From: JAENWD01 sp963837165
GTDB lineage: Bacteria > Acidobacteriota > Vicinamibacteria > Vicinamibacterales > JAENWD01
Direction: 5' to 3'
Length of the DNA: 64,000 nucleotides
Assembly (NCBI GenBank): GCA_963837165.1
Contig: CAWIMD010000002.1
Coordinates: 1,648,628 to 1,712,627, forward strand
Shown here: in pieces, positions 24,438 through 32,840 of the stretch
How the letters are laid out: every line of letters starts with the position of its first letter
How positions within the stretch are numbered: the first letter of the stretch is position 1
Notes under the pieces: generated by a model
The model's input: only the letters and a program-made list of their open reading frames with translations
The model's database searches: none
Told to the model about the DNA's origin: nothing
Position numbers and translations under genes: made by a program

Positions 24438-25564
24438 TGCGCCGCGGCGGCGCATCATCTGTAGCGCGGCCCTTGCCCTCCATCGTCTCCACACTTCGCA
24501 CCCGGTTCGCCGCCGAGCTCCAGAAGGCGGCGTCCGAACAGGACCTGAAAGCCCTCCGCGACCGGTACCTGGGGCGCAAGGGCGGCGCCGTCGCGGCGCT
24601 GATGAAGGACATCGCCCTGGCGCCGGCCGAGGACCGACCCCTCCTGGGCCGCGACGCCAACGAGCTGAAGCGCGAGATCGAGACGGCGCTCGAGGAGCGG
24701 ACCGCGGCGCTCGCGTCGGCCCGGCCGCCTGCCGGCGCCGTGGACGTCACGCTCCCGGGCCGCCCGCCCGCCATCGGCCGCCTGCATCCGCTGACCCAGC
24801 TCCGCGCCCGCATCGAGGCGATCTTCGCGCGGCAGGGCTACGAGATCATCGACGGGCCCGAGACCGAGGACGACTGGCACAACTTCGAGGCGCTGAACAT
24901 GCCGCCGGAACACCCGGCGCGCGACATGCAGGACACGCTGTACCTCGCGAACCCCTGGCGCCGCGCCGTCGACACTCCGTTCGTCCCGAGTCGGTCCAAG
25001 GACGAACGTCGTGCTCAGGACAGGCCCGCGACCCTGCTCCGCACGCACACGTCGGCCATGCAGATCCGCTACATGGAGGCGCACCAGCCGCCCGTGCGGG
25101 TCATCGCGCCCGGCCGGGTGTACCGCCGCGACAACCTGGACCTGACCCACACGCCGATGTTCCAGCAGGTGGAGGGCCTGGTGGTCGGCGAGGGCGTGAC
25201 GATGGGCGATCTGAAGGGGACGCTGATCGCGTTCCTGCGCGAGCTCTTCGCGGCGGAGATCCCGGTGGTCTTTCGACCGAGCTTCTTCCCCTACACCGAG
25301 CCGAGCGCCGACGTGTTCATCGGCTGCCGCCAGTGCGGGGGCGACGGCTGCGCGATGTGCAAGCGCACCGGCTTCATCGAGGTCCTCGGCTGCGGCATGG
25401 TGCACCCGGCCGTCTTCGAGGCCGTCGGCTACGACACGAGCCGCGTGACCGGGTTCGCTTTCGGGGTGGGCATCGAGCGGCTGGCGCTGCTCATGTACGG
25501 CGTCGAAGACATCCGCCTGTTCTACGAGAACGACCTGCGCTTCCTGGAGCAGTTCCCGCGGTGA
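24437..25564 (+). CDS. pheS: Phenylalanine-tRNA ligase alpha subunit, with repeat-derived insert
   Basis: The protein is 375 aa from ATG 24437, coupled to rplT. The N-terminal coiled coil is followed by the class II core: LLRTHTSAMQIRYME, GRVYRRDNLDLTHTPMFQQVEGL and FRPSFFPYTEPSADVFIGC. GCGMVHPAVFEAVGYD and GFAFGVGIERLALLMYGVEDIR are also present. Compared with the family, a segment near residues 175-198 (RAVDTPFVPSRSKDERRAQD) is additional. It is read from a palindrome at 24978-25008. A zinc-like CRQCGGDGCAMCKRTG loop lies about 300. The enzyme should remain functional. Confidence 0.95.
   Translation: MRRGGASSVARPLPSIVSTLRTRFAAELQKAASEQDLKALRDRYLGRKGGAVAALMKDIALAPAEDRPLLGRDANELKREIETALEERTAALASARPPAGAVDVTLPGRPPAIGRLHPLTQLRARIEAIFARQGYEIIDGPETEDDWHNFEALNMPPEHPARDMQDTLYLANPWRRAVDTPFVPSRSKDERRAQDRPATLLRTHTSAMQIRYMEAHQPPVRVIAPGRVYRRDNLDLTHTPMFQQVEGLVVGEGVTMGDLKGTLIAFLRELFAAEIPVVFRPSFFPYTEPSADVFIGCRQCGGDGCAMCKRTGFIEVLGCGMVHPAVFEAVGYDTSRVTGFAFGVGIERLALLMYGVEDIRLFYENDLRFLEQFPR
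24978..25008. repeat. TTCGTCC/GGACGAA palindrome in frame inside pheS
   Basis: CGTTCGTCC (24978-24986) and GGACGAACG (25000-25008) are exact complements around 13 bases. GTGCTCAGGAC follows. The sequence resembles the widespread TTCGTCCTGAGC...GGACGAA intergenic repeats. Its reading frame is open and adds about 20 residues to PheS. Confidence 0.65.
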
Positions 25565-27651
25565 AGGTCCTGGTCTCCTGGCTTCGCGACCTCGTCGAGA
25601 TCCCGGTCGACGCCGCCACGCTCGCCCGCGACCTGCACATGACCGGCTTCGAGGTCGCCTCGGTCGAGCCCCTGGGGTCTGACCCCCGTACGCCGTCGCG
25701 GGGGTCTGACCCCACCGACGCGGTCGTGGACTTCGAGATCACGGCCAACCGTCCGGACTGCCTCAGCCTGATCGGCCTGGCGCGCGAGGTGGCGACGAAG
25801 TACGGGACGGCGGTGAAGCCGCCGGCCACGCTGGATCTCGGCGAGCCGGTCGATGCCCTCAACGGGCTGCGCGTGACGATCGAGGACACCGTGCGCTGCC
25901 CGCGCTATTGCGCCGCCGTCGCCGACGTCATCGTCGGCCCGTCGCCGGCCTGGCTCGCCGACCGCCTCGCCGCGTCCGGCATCCGCGCCATCAGCAACAT
26001 CGTGGACGTCACCAACTACGTGCTGCTGGAGCTCGGGCACCCGCTCCACGCGTTCGACCTGGCCCGCCTGGTCGGCGGCCACCTCCGTGTCCGGCTCGCC
26101 CGGCCCGAGGAGCGGCTGAAGACGCTGGACGGCCAGGAGCGGCGGCTGAACGGCGAGTCGCTCGTGATCGCGGACGAGGACACGGCGCAGGCGCTGGCGG
26201 GCGTGATGGGCGGCGGCGACAGCGAGGTGTCGGCGTCCACGCGCCGCATCGCGATCGAGAGCGCGTGGTTCCTGCCGTCGTCGGTGCGGAAGACGAGCCG
26301 CAAGCTGGGCCTGTCCACCGAGGCCTCGTACCGCTTCGAACGCGGCGCGGACATCGGCGCCGCGCCGGTGGCGCTGGCCCGCGTGGCCGCGCTCCTGGAG
26401 CAGATTGGCGCCGGCCGCGTCCATCGCGGCTGGATCGATCGGTACCCGGCGCCCAAGCGCGCGGTCACGGTCCCGCTGGCGCTGCCGCGCGTGTCGCGTG
26501 TCCTGGGCGCCACGATCCAGGATGGCGAGATCCGCCGGATCCTCACCGGCCTCGGATTCGAGATCGCCGGCGGCGACCAGGGGCCGTGGCAGGTCGGCGT
26601 GCCCACGTGGCGTGTCGACGTCGCCCGGGACGTCGATCTGGTCGAGGAGGTGGCGCGGCATTACGGCTACGACCGGCTGCCCACCACCTTCCCCGCCCTG
26701 ACGGCCGCGCCGGCGCGCCCCGGTGATCGGCTCGACGTGGATCGCGCCGTCCAGCGGCTGGCGGCGGCGGCCGGGTTCACCGAGTGCGTCACCTTCTCGT
26801 TCATCGCCGAACAGGCCGCGCGCGAGTTCGCGCCGGAGGCGGAGCTGGTGCCGATTGCCAACCCGCTCTCCGAGACCTTCGCGGTGCTCCGGCCGTCGCT
26901 GCTGCCGGGCCTGGTGGACGCGCTCAGCCACAACCGCCGCCACGGCCAGCGCGAGGCACGCCTGTTCGAGCTGGGCACACGCTTCCAGGGCAGCCGCGGC
27001 GAGCGGCGCACGCTCGCGCTCGGCTGGCTGGGCGCAGCCGGACCGGAGCATTGGAGCGGTAAGCCCCGCGCGGCCGATTTCTTCGACCTGTCCGGCGCCG
27101 CCGCGACGATCGCCGGCGCGCTCGGCCTGACGTGCACCACGGTGCCGGCACGCCGCAGCTTCCTCGTGCCCGGCAGGACTGCCGCCCTCGTGGCTGCGGC
27201 GCCCGACGGCGGCACGCGCGTCTTCGGGTGCGTGGGACAGCTGCTGCCCGCCCTGGCCGTCGCCCGCGACGTGCCTGTGGCCGACGAGGTGTACGTCGCC
27301 GAGCTGGACCTCGACGAAGTCGCCGATCTCGTGACGATCCTCGAGGTCGCGCGCACGCGTCCCCTGCCGCGCTTCCCGTCCATCGTCCGCGATTTGTCGG
27401 TGCTCGTCGCCGACAGCTTGCCGGCCGCCGACGTTCGTGGCACGATTCAATCGGCGGCGCCACCGACGCTCGTGCGCGTGGCCGAGTTCGATCGATATCA
27501 GGGCAAGGGCATTCCGGAGGGTCGCGTGAGCCTGTCGTATCGCCTCACCTTCCAGGCGCCGGACCGCACCCTGACCGACACCGACGCGGACCAGGCGATG
27601 GGCGCCATCGTCGGGGCGCTCGAGATCACGCACGGCGCCGTGCGGCGATGA
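25561..27651 (+). CDS. pheT: Phenylalanine-tRNA ligase beta subunit, short form
   Basis: The protein is 696 aa from GTG 25561, overlapping the pheS stop. It opens MKVLVSWLRDLVEIPVD and then goes directly to VVDFEITANRPDCLSLIGLAREVA, so the EMAP/tRNA-binding domain (about 110 residues in most bacteria) is absent. In its place is PLGSDPRTPSRGSDPT, encoded by two GGGGTCTGACCCC palindromes. The B3/B4 editing region, B5 DNA-binding-like domain (VTVPLALPRVSRVLG), catalytic-like core and the C-terminal FDX anticodon-binding domain (RFPSIVRDLSVLV) are all present. Confidence 0.95.
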   Translation: MKVLVSWLRDLVEIPVDAATLARDLHMTGFEVASVEPLGSDPRTPSRGSDPTDAVVDFEITANRPDCLSLIGLAREVATKYGTAVKPPATLDLGEPVDALNGLRVTIEDTVRCPRYCAAVADVIVGPSPAWLADRLAASGIRAISNIVDVTNYVLLELGHPLHAFDLARLVGGHLRVRLARPEERLKTLDGQERRLNGESLVIADEDTAQALAGVMGGGDSEVSASTRRIAIESAWFLPSSVRKTSRKLGLSTEASYRFERGADIGAAPVALARVAALLEQIGAGRVHRGWIDRYPAPKRAVTVPLALPRVSRVLGATIQDGEIRRILTGLGFEIAGGDQGPWQVGVPTWRVDVARDVDLVEEVARHYGYDRLPTTFPALTAAPARPGDRLDVDRAVQRLAAAAGFTECVTFSFIAEQAAREFAPEAELVPIANPLSETFAVLRPSLLPGLVDALSHNRRHGQREARLFELGTRFQGSRGERRTLALGWLGAAGPEHWSGKPRAADFFDLSGAAATIAGALGLTCTTVPARRSFLVPGRTAALVAAAPDGGTRVFGCVGQLLPALAVARDVPVADEVYVAELDLDEVADLVTILEVARTRPLPRFPSIVRDLSVLVADSLPAADVRGTIQSAAPPTLVRVAEFDRYQGKGIPEGRVSLSYRLTFQAPDRTLTDTDADQAMGAIVGALEITHGAVRR
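25674..25713. repeat. Two in-frame GGGGTCTGACCCC palindromes in pheT
   Basis: Identical 13-bp palindromes at 25674-25686 and 25701-25713 are 27 bases apart, exactly nine codons. Both are translated as GSDP. They lie at the point where the EMAP domain is missing. Confidence 0.85.
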
Positions 27652-27707
27652 CGCCGTTCCAGCGCGAAGACGGCAATTCCAGCACGTTCAGGACCGAGGT
27701 TTCACAG

Positions 27708-27983
27708 ATGGTGAAGACGGCACGCACGGTCGACATCGAGCCGATCGAGCGGCTCGAAGAGAAGGTGAAGCTGCTCGTGGCGATGCTCGAGCGGCTCAAG
27801 GGCGACGCCGGCAGGCTCGCCGAGGACAACGCGCGGCTGTCGCGCGAGCTGGAAGCGGCGCACACGCGCCTCATGGAAGCCGAGGGCGCCTCCGGCGAGC
27901 TCGTCACCCTGCGGGAGGAGCGCGACCAGGTGCGTGCGCGGGTGGCCGGCATGCTCGAGCAGCTCGAAGGAGTCGCGCTCTAG
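27708..27983 (+). CDS. Short coiled-coil protein, ZapB-like
   Basis: The protein is 91 aa from ATG 27708, which has GAGG at good distance. ATG 27648, overlapping the pheT stop, would give 111 aa. The whole chain from PIERLEEKVKLLVAMLERLKGD to the end is a predicted coiled coil with Leu and Glu heptads. Its place directly before zapA suggests a division factor of the ZapB kind, which links ZapA-FtsZ to the nucleoid. The assignment is by shape and neighbour, not by strong sequence identity. Confidence 0.6.
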   Translation: MVKTARTVDIEPIERLEEKVKLLVAMLERLKGDAGRLAEDNARLSRELEAAHTRLMEAEGASGELVTLREERDQVRARVAGMLEQLEGVAL

Positions 27984-27989
27984 GCCGCC

Positions 27990-28301
27990 ATGGCCGAGGA
28001 TTCCGAGCGCGTCGTCCCGGTCGTGATCCAGGGGCAGCGCTATCCCGTCAGGAGCGGGCTCGACCCGGCCTACGTGGCGGAGCTGGCCGCGTACGTGGAC
28101 GAGAAGATGCGCCTGGCGTCCGAGGCGAACGAAACCAACGACTTCCTGCGGGTGGCCGTGCTGGCCGCTCTCAACCTCGCCGACGAGATCTTCCGCCAGC
28201 GCGAGGCCCGCGACGAGCGGGCCATTCACATCCTCGACCGCGCGGGGCAGATCGAGCGCCTGGTGGACGAGGTGCTGGCCGCGGACCCCAGGCTCCGCTA
28301 G
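27990..28301 (+). CDS. zapA: Cell division protein ZapA
   Basis: The 103-aa protein has the ZapA layout: an N-terminal strand pair VVPVVIQGQRYPVRSGLDPAYV, then YVDEKMRLASEANETNDFLRVAVLAALNLADEIFR, and a coiled-coil tail. ZapA binds FtsZ and bundles protofilaments. It begins 6 bases after the ZapB-like gene and is followed by 6S RNA, as in gamma-proteobacteria. Confidence 0.88.
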   Translation: MAEDSERVVPVVIQGQRYPVRSGLDPAYVAELAAYVDEKMRLASEANETNDFLRVAVLAALNLADEIFRQREARDERAIHILDRAGQIERLVDEVLAADPRLR

Positions 28302-28376
28302 TGGCCTGTCCGGGGTGTTCCACCCGGCGGCCGCGGCACCGGATGGCGGGCTGCACCGGACGCCTACCTGATCCGA

Positions 28377-28382
28377 TACAAT
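28377..28382 (+). promoter_or_regulatory. -10 element of the 6S RNA promoter
   Basis: TACAAT (28377-28382) lies about 6 bases before the first base of the 6S closing stem. A convincing -35 box is not seen. Confidence 0.55.
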
Positions 28383-28386
28383 AGGC

Positions 28387-28573
28387 ACGGCCCTGCGGTG
28401 CGCGTGCTGGCTCAGGAGGATCGCTTGAGCCAACGCTAGACCCAAGCGAATCGCGACGCCGCCCCGTGTGCACGCCTCCGCCGTGAGGAAGCCTGACGGG
28501 CGGTTTTCAAACAGCGGTTCCACCTGCTTTCGCAGGTTCAAACGACCTCCCCACACGGCACCACGGGGCCTTT
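28387..28573 (+). ncRNA. ssrS: 6S RNA
   Basis: The 187-nt segment between zapA and rny has the 6S form. The 5' end GGCCCTGCGGTGCGCGTG pairs, with few mismatches, with the 3' end CACACGGCACCACGGGGCC, and TTT follows. CCGTGAGGAAGCCTGACGG in the middle matches the conserved part of 6S next to the central bubble. CACCTGCTTTCGCAGGTTC forms a hairpin. The location behind zapA is classical for ssrS. 6S RNA imitates an open promoter and binds the housekeeping RNA polymerase in stationary phase. Confidence 0.82.
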
Positions 28574-28675
28574 CCACGCTTGCTGCGCGCAGTCGGCGAG
28601 GGCCCCGGGCGCTTCCGGGTGCCCGGGTCACGGCACCAGCTCTCCGGGTGCCGGACGGGCTGAAAGGAACGCCAC

Positions 28676-30253
28676 GTGTCGGGCCAGGTCCTCAAGTACA
28701 TCCTCGACTTCTTCATCGCGTTCGCCGGCGCCGCCGCGGCCCTGGCCTGGTGGATCGCGAACCGCCGCCGCATTGCGGCCGAGACAGTGGGCCGCGCCGA
28801 GGAGCAGGCCTCCCGCATCCTCCGCGACGCCGAGCGCGACGCGGAAGCCCGCCGCAAGGAAGCCGTGATCGAGGCGCGTGAGCGCGCACACGAGCTGCGC
28901 CTCGAGGCCGAGCAGTACGCGCGCGATCACCGGCAGCAGATCGCGGGTATGGAACACCTGCTGGCCAAGCGCGAGGCGGCGCTGATCGAGCAGCAGCAGC
29001 TCGTGGACGAGCGCGACCGCAAGGCGTCGAGGCGCGAGGCCGAGCTCGGCGAGCGCGACGCCGCGCTGGCGGCCTCCGCCGCGCGGCACGCGTCCGAGGT
29101 CGAGCACCAGCGGAGAGAGCTCGAGCGCGTGGCCAGCCTCACCGCGGACGAGGCGCGCGAGCTCCTGCTCAAGCAGATGGAGAGCGACGCGAGGCGCGAG
29201 GGGGCGGCGCTCGTCAAGCGGCTCGAGTCCGAGGCACGCGAGCAGGCCGCCGAGCGCGCCCGCGCCATTGTCACGCAGGCCATCCAGCGCAGCGCCGCGG
29301 ACCACACCATCGAGACCACGGTGACCGTCGTCGATCTGCCGAGCGACGACATGAAGGGCCGGATCATCGGCCGCGAGGGACGGAACATCCGCGCGCTCGA
29401 GGTCGCCACCGGCGTCGATCTGATCGTGGACGACACGCCGGGCGCGATCATCCTCTCGGGCTTCGACGCGTACCGCCGCGAGATCGCGAAGCGCACCGTC
29501 GAGCGGCTGATTGCCGACGGCCGGATCCATCCGGCGCGGATCGAGGAAGTCGTCGAGAAGGTCACCGGCGAGATGGACGATGCCGCCCGGCGCGACGGCG
29601 AGGCCGCGGCCTTCGAGCTCGGCCTGCACGACGTCGATCCCGAGGTGCTCCGCCTGATGGGGCGCCTCAAGTACCGCACCAGCTACGGGCAGAACATCCT
29701 GAGCCACTCGAAGGAGGTCGCGTTCCTGGCCGGCGTGATGGCGCGCGAGCTGGGGCTCTCGTCGCACGTGGCCGTCCGCGCCGCCTTCCTCCACGATATC
29801 GGCAAGGCCGTCGACCGCGACCTCTCCGGTGGCCACCTCGAGCTCGGCCTGGACGTGCTGCGCAGGCACGGCGAGTCGGAGCCGGTGCTGCAGGCCGTGG
29901 CCGCGCACCACATGGACATCGACTGGCCGTCGCTCGAGGCGATGATCGTGCAGGCGGCCGACGCGATCTCGGCCGCGCGGCCGGGCGCGCGACGGGACCT
30001 GCTCGAGTCGTACGTGAAGCGCCTCGAGCGGCTCGAAGGCATGGCCGAGTCGTTCAAGGGCGTGTCGAAGGCCTTCGCCCTGCAGGCCGGCCGCGAGATC
30101 CGCATCATGGTCGAAAGCGAGAAGGTGACCGACGACGAGGCCGTGTGGCTGTCCAGGGACATCGCGCGGCGGATCGAGAGCGAGCTGGAGTACCCCGGCC
30201 AGATCAAGGTCACCGTCATCCGGGAGACCCGTGCGGTGGACTATGCCAGGTAG
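28676..30253 (+). CDS. rny: Ribonuclease Y
   Basis: The protein is 525 aa from GTG 28676 with AAAGGAA upstream. One membrane helix lies at about residues 7-27. A long Arg/Glu/Ala coiled coil runs to about 205, then the KH domain (about 215-275) with GRIIGREGRNIRALEVATGVDLIVDDTPGA, and the HD domain (about 335-430) with NILSHSKEVAFLAG and AAFLHDIGKAVDRD. RNase Y starts mRNA decay at the membrane. The usual GSGVDTLK-type loops are conserved. Its end overlaps thiL. Confidence 0.96.
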   Translation: MSGQVLKYILDFFIAFAGAAAALAWWIANRRRIAAETVGRAEEQASRILRDAERDAEARRKEAVIEARERAHELRLEAEQYARDHRQQIAGMEHLLAKREAALIEQQQLVDERDRKASRREAELGERDAALAASAARHASEVEHQRRELERVASLTADEARELLLKQMESDARREGAALVKRLESEAREQAAERARAIVTQAIQRSAADHTIETTVTVVDLPSDDMKGRIIGREGRNIRALEVATGVDLIVDDTPGAIILSGFDAYRREIAKRTVERLIADGRIHPARIEEVVEKVTGEMDDAARRDGEAAAFELGLHDVDPEVLRLMGRLKYRTSYGQNILSHSKEVAFLAGVMARELGLSSHVAVRAAFLHDIGKAVDRDLSGGHLELGLDVLRRHGESEPVLQAVAAHHMDIDWPSLEAMIVQAADAISAARPGARRDLLESYVKRLERLEGMAESFKGVSKAFALQAGREIRIMVESEKVTDDEAVWLSRDIARRIESELEYPGQIKVTVIRETRAVDYAR

Positions 30254-31286
30254 TTCCGGCGCGGCCGCCCCGCCGGATGCCACGCGCCTGGTGCACGCGG
30301 TCGGCGAGCGCGCGCTCATCGCGCGGATTCGCGAGCGCCTCGGCCCCGCCCCCGACTGGCTGCTCGTCGACGCCGGCGACGACGCGGCGGTGTACGAGGC
30401 GCCGCGAAACCTGGTGGAAGTGATCACGACCGATGCCGTCGTCGACGGCGTTCACGTCAGGCGGGCCTTCGTCCCGGCTGCCGACATCGGGCATCGCGCG
30501 CTGGCGGTGAACCTGAGCGATCTGGCCGCGATGGGCGCCACGCCGCGCCTGGCGACGCTCTCGCTGGCGCTGCCGCCGGACCTCGCCGTGGCCGAGCTCG
30601 ACGACCTGGTCGGGGGCCTGATTGCCCTGGCCGAACGGACGCGGACGCGCCTGGTCGGCGGTAATATCACCCGGATCGACGGGCCCCTCGTGGCCGACGT
30701 CACCGCGGTTGGCACCGCCCATCGGCGGCGCGTGCTGACGAGGGCCGGGGCCCGCCCCGGCGATTACGTCTTTGTCAGCGGCACGCTGGGAGACGCTCGG
30801 GCCGGGCTGCGCCAGCTCATGCAGCGACCGGCCGGCGGGCAGGATTTCGCGTCGTACCCTGTGGCACGCTATCTGCGTCCTGAACCACGTTTGCGCCTCG
30901 GCCAGCTCCTCGGCCGGAGGCAGGCGGCGACCGCCGCGGTGGATCTCAGCGACGGGCTTGCCGACGGGCTGGCACGGCTGGGCGAGGCCTCGGGCATCGG
31001 CATCGAGGTCGAGACCGCGGCGCTGCCCGTTCACCCCGAGACGGCCGCGGCCTGTGAGGCGGCCGGCCTCGACCCGCTGCGCGAGGCTGTCGCCGGCGGG
31101 GACGATTACGAGCTGCTCTTCACGGTCGGGCCGCGGCGCCTGCGCGCCGTGGCCGGCGCGGAGCGGCTGGCCGGCGGTGTGCGCCTGACGCGCATCGGGC
31201 GCGTCACGAAGGCGCCCGGCGCGGTGCTCGTCCATCCGGACGGGCGTCGCGAGCCGGCGCCGGCGGGGTACGAGCATTTCCTGTGA
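30243..31286 (+). CDS. thiL: Thiamine-monophosphate kinase
   Basis: The protein is 347 aa from ATG 30243, overlapping the end of rny by 11 bases. GDDAAVYEAP (about 42), TTDAVVDGVHVRR (about 62), NLSDLAAMGATPR (about 91), GGNITRID and VDLSDGLADGLARLGEASG are the metal- and ATP-binding motifs of ThiL. AGGDDYELLFTV is near 280. It converts thiamine phosphate to thiamine diphosphate. The last bases overlap the next gene (GTGA). Confidence 0.93.
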   Translation: MPGSSGAAAPPDATRLVHAVGERALIARIRERLGPAPDWLLVDAGDDAAVYEAPRNLVEVITTDAVVDGVHVRRAFVPAADIGHRALAVNLSDLAAMGATPRLATLSLALPPDLAVAELDDLVGGLIALAERTRTRLVGGNITRIDGPLVADVTAVGTAHRRRVLTRAGARPGDYVFVSGTLGDARAGLRQLMQRPAGGQDFASYPVARYLRPEPRLRLGQLLGRRQAATAAVDLSDGLADGLARLGEASGIGIEVETAALPVHPETAAACEAAGLDPLREAVAGGDDYELLFTVGPRRLRAVAGAERLAGGVRLTRIGRVTKAPGAVLVHPDGRREPAPAGYEHFL

Positions 31287-31810
31287 GACTGGCTGATTCC
31301 CTCTGGCGGAAGCTGCTCGCGACGGCGGTCGTCGTGGTGGGATTCGTGTGGCTGTACGAGGTGACGATCCTCGACTCGCGGTCGGGCCCGTCCGCGGAGG
31401 TCACCACCGCGGCCACGCCGTCGGTCCCCGGCAACCGCCTGCTCTTCTCGGCCACCGCGTACTGCAAGGGCAGCACGACCGCCTCCGGCGTCAACGTGCG
31501 ATCGGGCATTGCGGCCGCGGATCCCGACCTGCTGCCGGTGGGCTCGGTGGTGCAGATGGACGCGCCCGGCACGCGGTACGACGGCGTCTACACCGTGATG
31601 GACACCGGCCCGGCGGTGCAGGGCCGTCATCTCGATCTCTACATGTGGAGCTGCTATGAGGCGCTGCGCTTCGGCCGGACCGCCGTGCGCGTGTCCGTCC
31701 TGCGTCTCGGCTGGAGCCCGGCGCACAGCTCGCCGGGCCTCGTGGACACGCTGTTCCGCCGCCGCGAGCGCGAGATGAAGGCGGAAGACGCCCCCGCGCC
31801 GAACCCGTGA
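31283..31810 (+). CDS. 3D-domain protein (membrane-anchored, MltA-like barrel)
   Basis: The protein is 175 aa from GTG 31283, coupled to thiL. One N-terminal membrane helix (about 10-28) is followed by the 3D domain: FSATAYCKGSTTASG, VRSGIAAADPDLLPVGSVVQM, YDGVYTVMDTGPAVQGRHLDLYM. The three Asp residues of the domain are present. Such domains occur in lytic transglycosylase-like cell-wall enzymes and in Rpf/YuiC proteins. The basic C-terminus is of unknown use. Confidence 0.82.
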   Translation: MRLADSLWRKLLATAVVVVGFVWLYEVTILDSRSGPSAEVTTAATPSVPGNRLLFSATAYCKGSTTASGVNVRSGIAAADPDLLPVGSVVQMDAPGTRYDGVYTVMDTGPAVQGRHLDLYMWSCYEALRFGRTAVRVSVLRLGWSPAHSSPGLVDTLFRRREREMKAEDAPAPNP

Positions 31811-31823
31811 ACCGTGAACCGTC
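31801..31823. repeat. GAACCGT heptamer array
   Basis: GAACCCGT, GAACCGT and GAACCGT cover the last residues of the 3D protein and the 11-base gap before the convergent cydB stop. The last coding residues (APNP) come partly from this array. Confidence 0.65.
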
Positions 31824-32838
31824 AGTACCAATGCGTGTCCAGCCGGACCTTCCCCCTGAAGATCCAGTAGATCACGGTCGTGTAGGCCAGCACCATCGGC
31901 ACGCCGACCACCGCGATGACGAGCATGATCGACAGCGTGCGCGGCGACGAGGCGGCGTTGAAGATCGTCAGGCTGTGCGACGGGTCCGGCGTGGAGAGCA
32001 TCATCGTCGGGTAGAGCCCGACGCCGACCAGCGCCATCAGCAGCACGATCGTCAGCGCTGAAGACAGGAACGCGCGGAACTCGCGTGCGAGGAACACCTC
32101 GCGCGGGATGTTGGCGATGGCCAGCACCGTGGCGACCGGGATCAGGAAGAAGACCGGCTGCGACTGGATGCGCGCCGCCATGTGCGGTTCGTACAGCAGC
32201 GTCGCGAGCGTCGTCACGGCATATGCGATGATGAACGCGATCATCAACGGGCGCACCCAGCCGCGGACGCGCGCCTGGAGATCACCGTCGGTCTTCAGCA
32301 CCAGGTAGCTCGCGCCGTGCAGCGCGAGCAGCGCGATCGTCGTGATGCCGACGAGCAGCGCGTACGGGTGCAACAGGCCGAGCAGCGAGATCCGCACGTT
32401 GCGGTCGGCATCGATCGGCACGCCCGAGATCACGTTACCGAACGCCACGCCGAGCAGCAGCGCGACGCCGAAGCTGCCCGCGCTGAAGACGACGTCCCAG
32501 CCCTGCCGCCAGGCCGCCGACGGCCGCTTGCTGCGGAACTCGATCGCGACCGCGCGGAAGATCAGCGCCAGCAGCAGGAGCATGAACGCCGTGTAGAAGC
32601 CCGAGAAGGCGCTGGCGTACACCTCGGGGAAGGCGGCGAAGAGCGCGCCGCCCGCCGTGACCAGCCACACCTCGTTGCCGTCCCACACGGGCCCGATGCT
32701 GTTCAGCGACAGCCGCCGCTCGTCGTCGCCCTTGACGAAGAGATGCAGGATGCCGACGCCGAGGTCGAAGCCGTCGAGCACGGCGTAGCCCGCAATCAGC
32801 ACGCCGACGAGGACGAACCAGATGGCGTTGAGGCTCAC
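31822..32838 (-). CDS. cydB: Cytochrome bd ubiquinol oxidase subunit II
   Basis: The protein is 338 aa from GTG 32838. It opens with SLNAIWFVLVGVLIAGYAVLDGFDLGVGILHL, with the conserved GFDLG, and has NSIGPVWDGNEVWLVTAGGALFAAFP near 50. Eight or nine membrane helices follow. It forms the oxidase with CydA and reduces O2 without pumping. It begins 2 bases after cydA. Confidence 0.95.
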   Translation of the reverse strand: MSLNAIWFVLVGVLIAGYAVLDGFDLGVGILHLFVKGDDERRLSLNSIGPVWDGNEVWLVTAGGALFAAFPEVYASAFSGFYTAFMLLLLALIFRAVAIEFRSKRPSAAWRQGWDVVFSAGSFGVALLLGVAFGNVISGVPIDADRNVRISLLGLLHPYALLVGITTIALLALHGASYLVLKTDGDLQARVRGWVRPLMIAFIIAYAVTTLATLLYEPHMAARIQSQPVFFLIPVATVLAIANIPREVFLAREFRAFLSSALTIVLLMALVGVGLYPTMMLSTPDPSHSLTIFNAASSPRTLSIMLVIAVVGVPMVLAYTTVIYWIFRGKVRLDTHWY

Positions 32839-32840
32839 GG

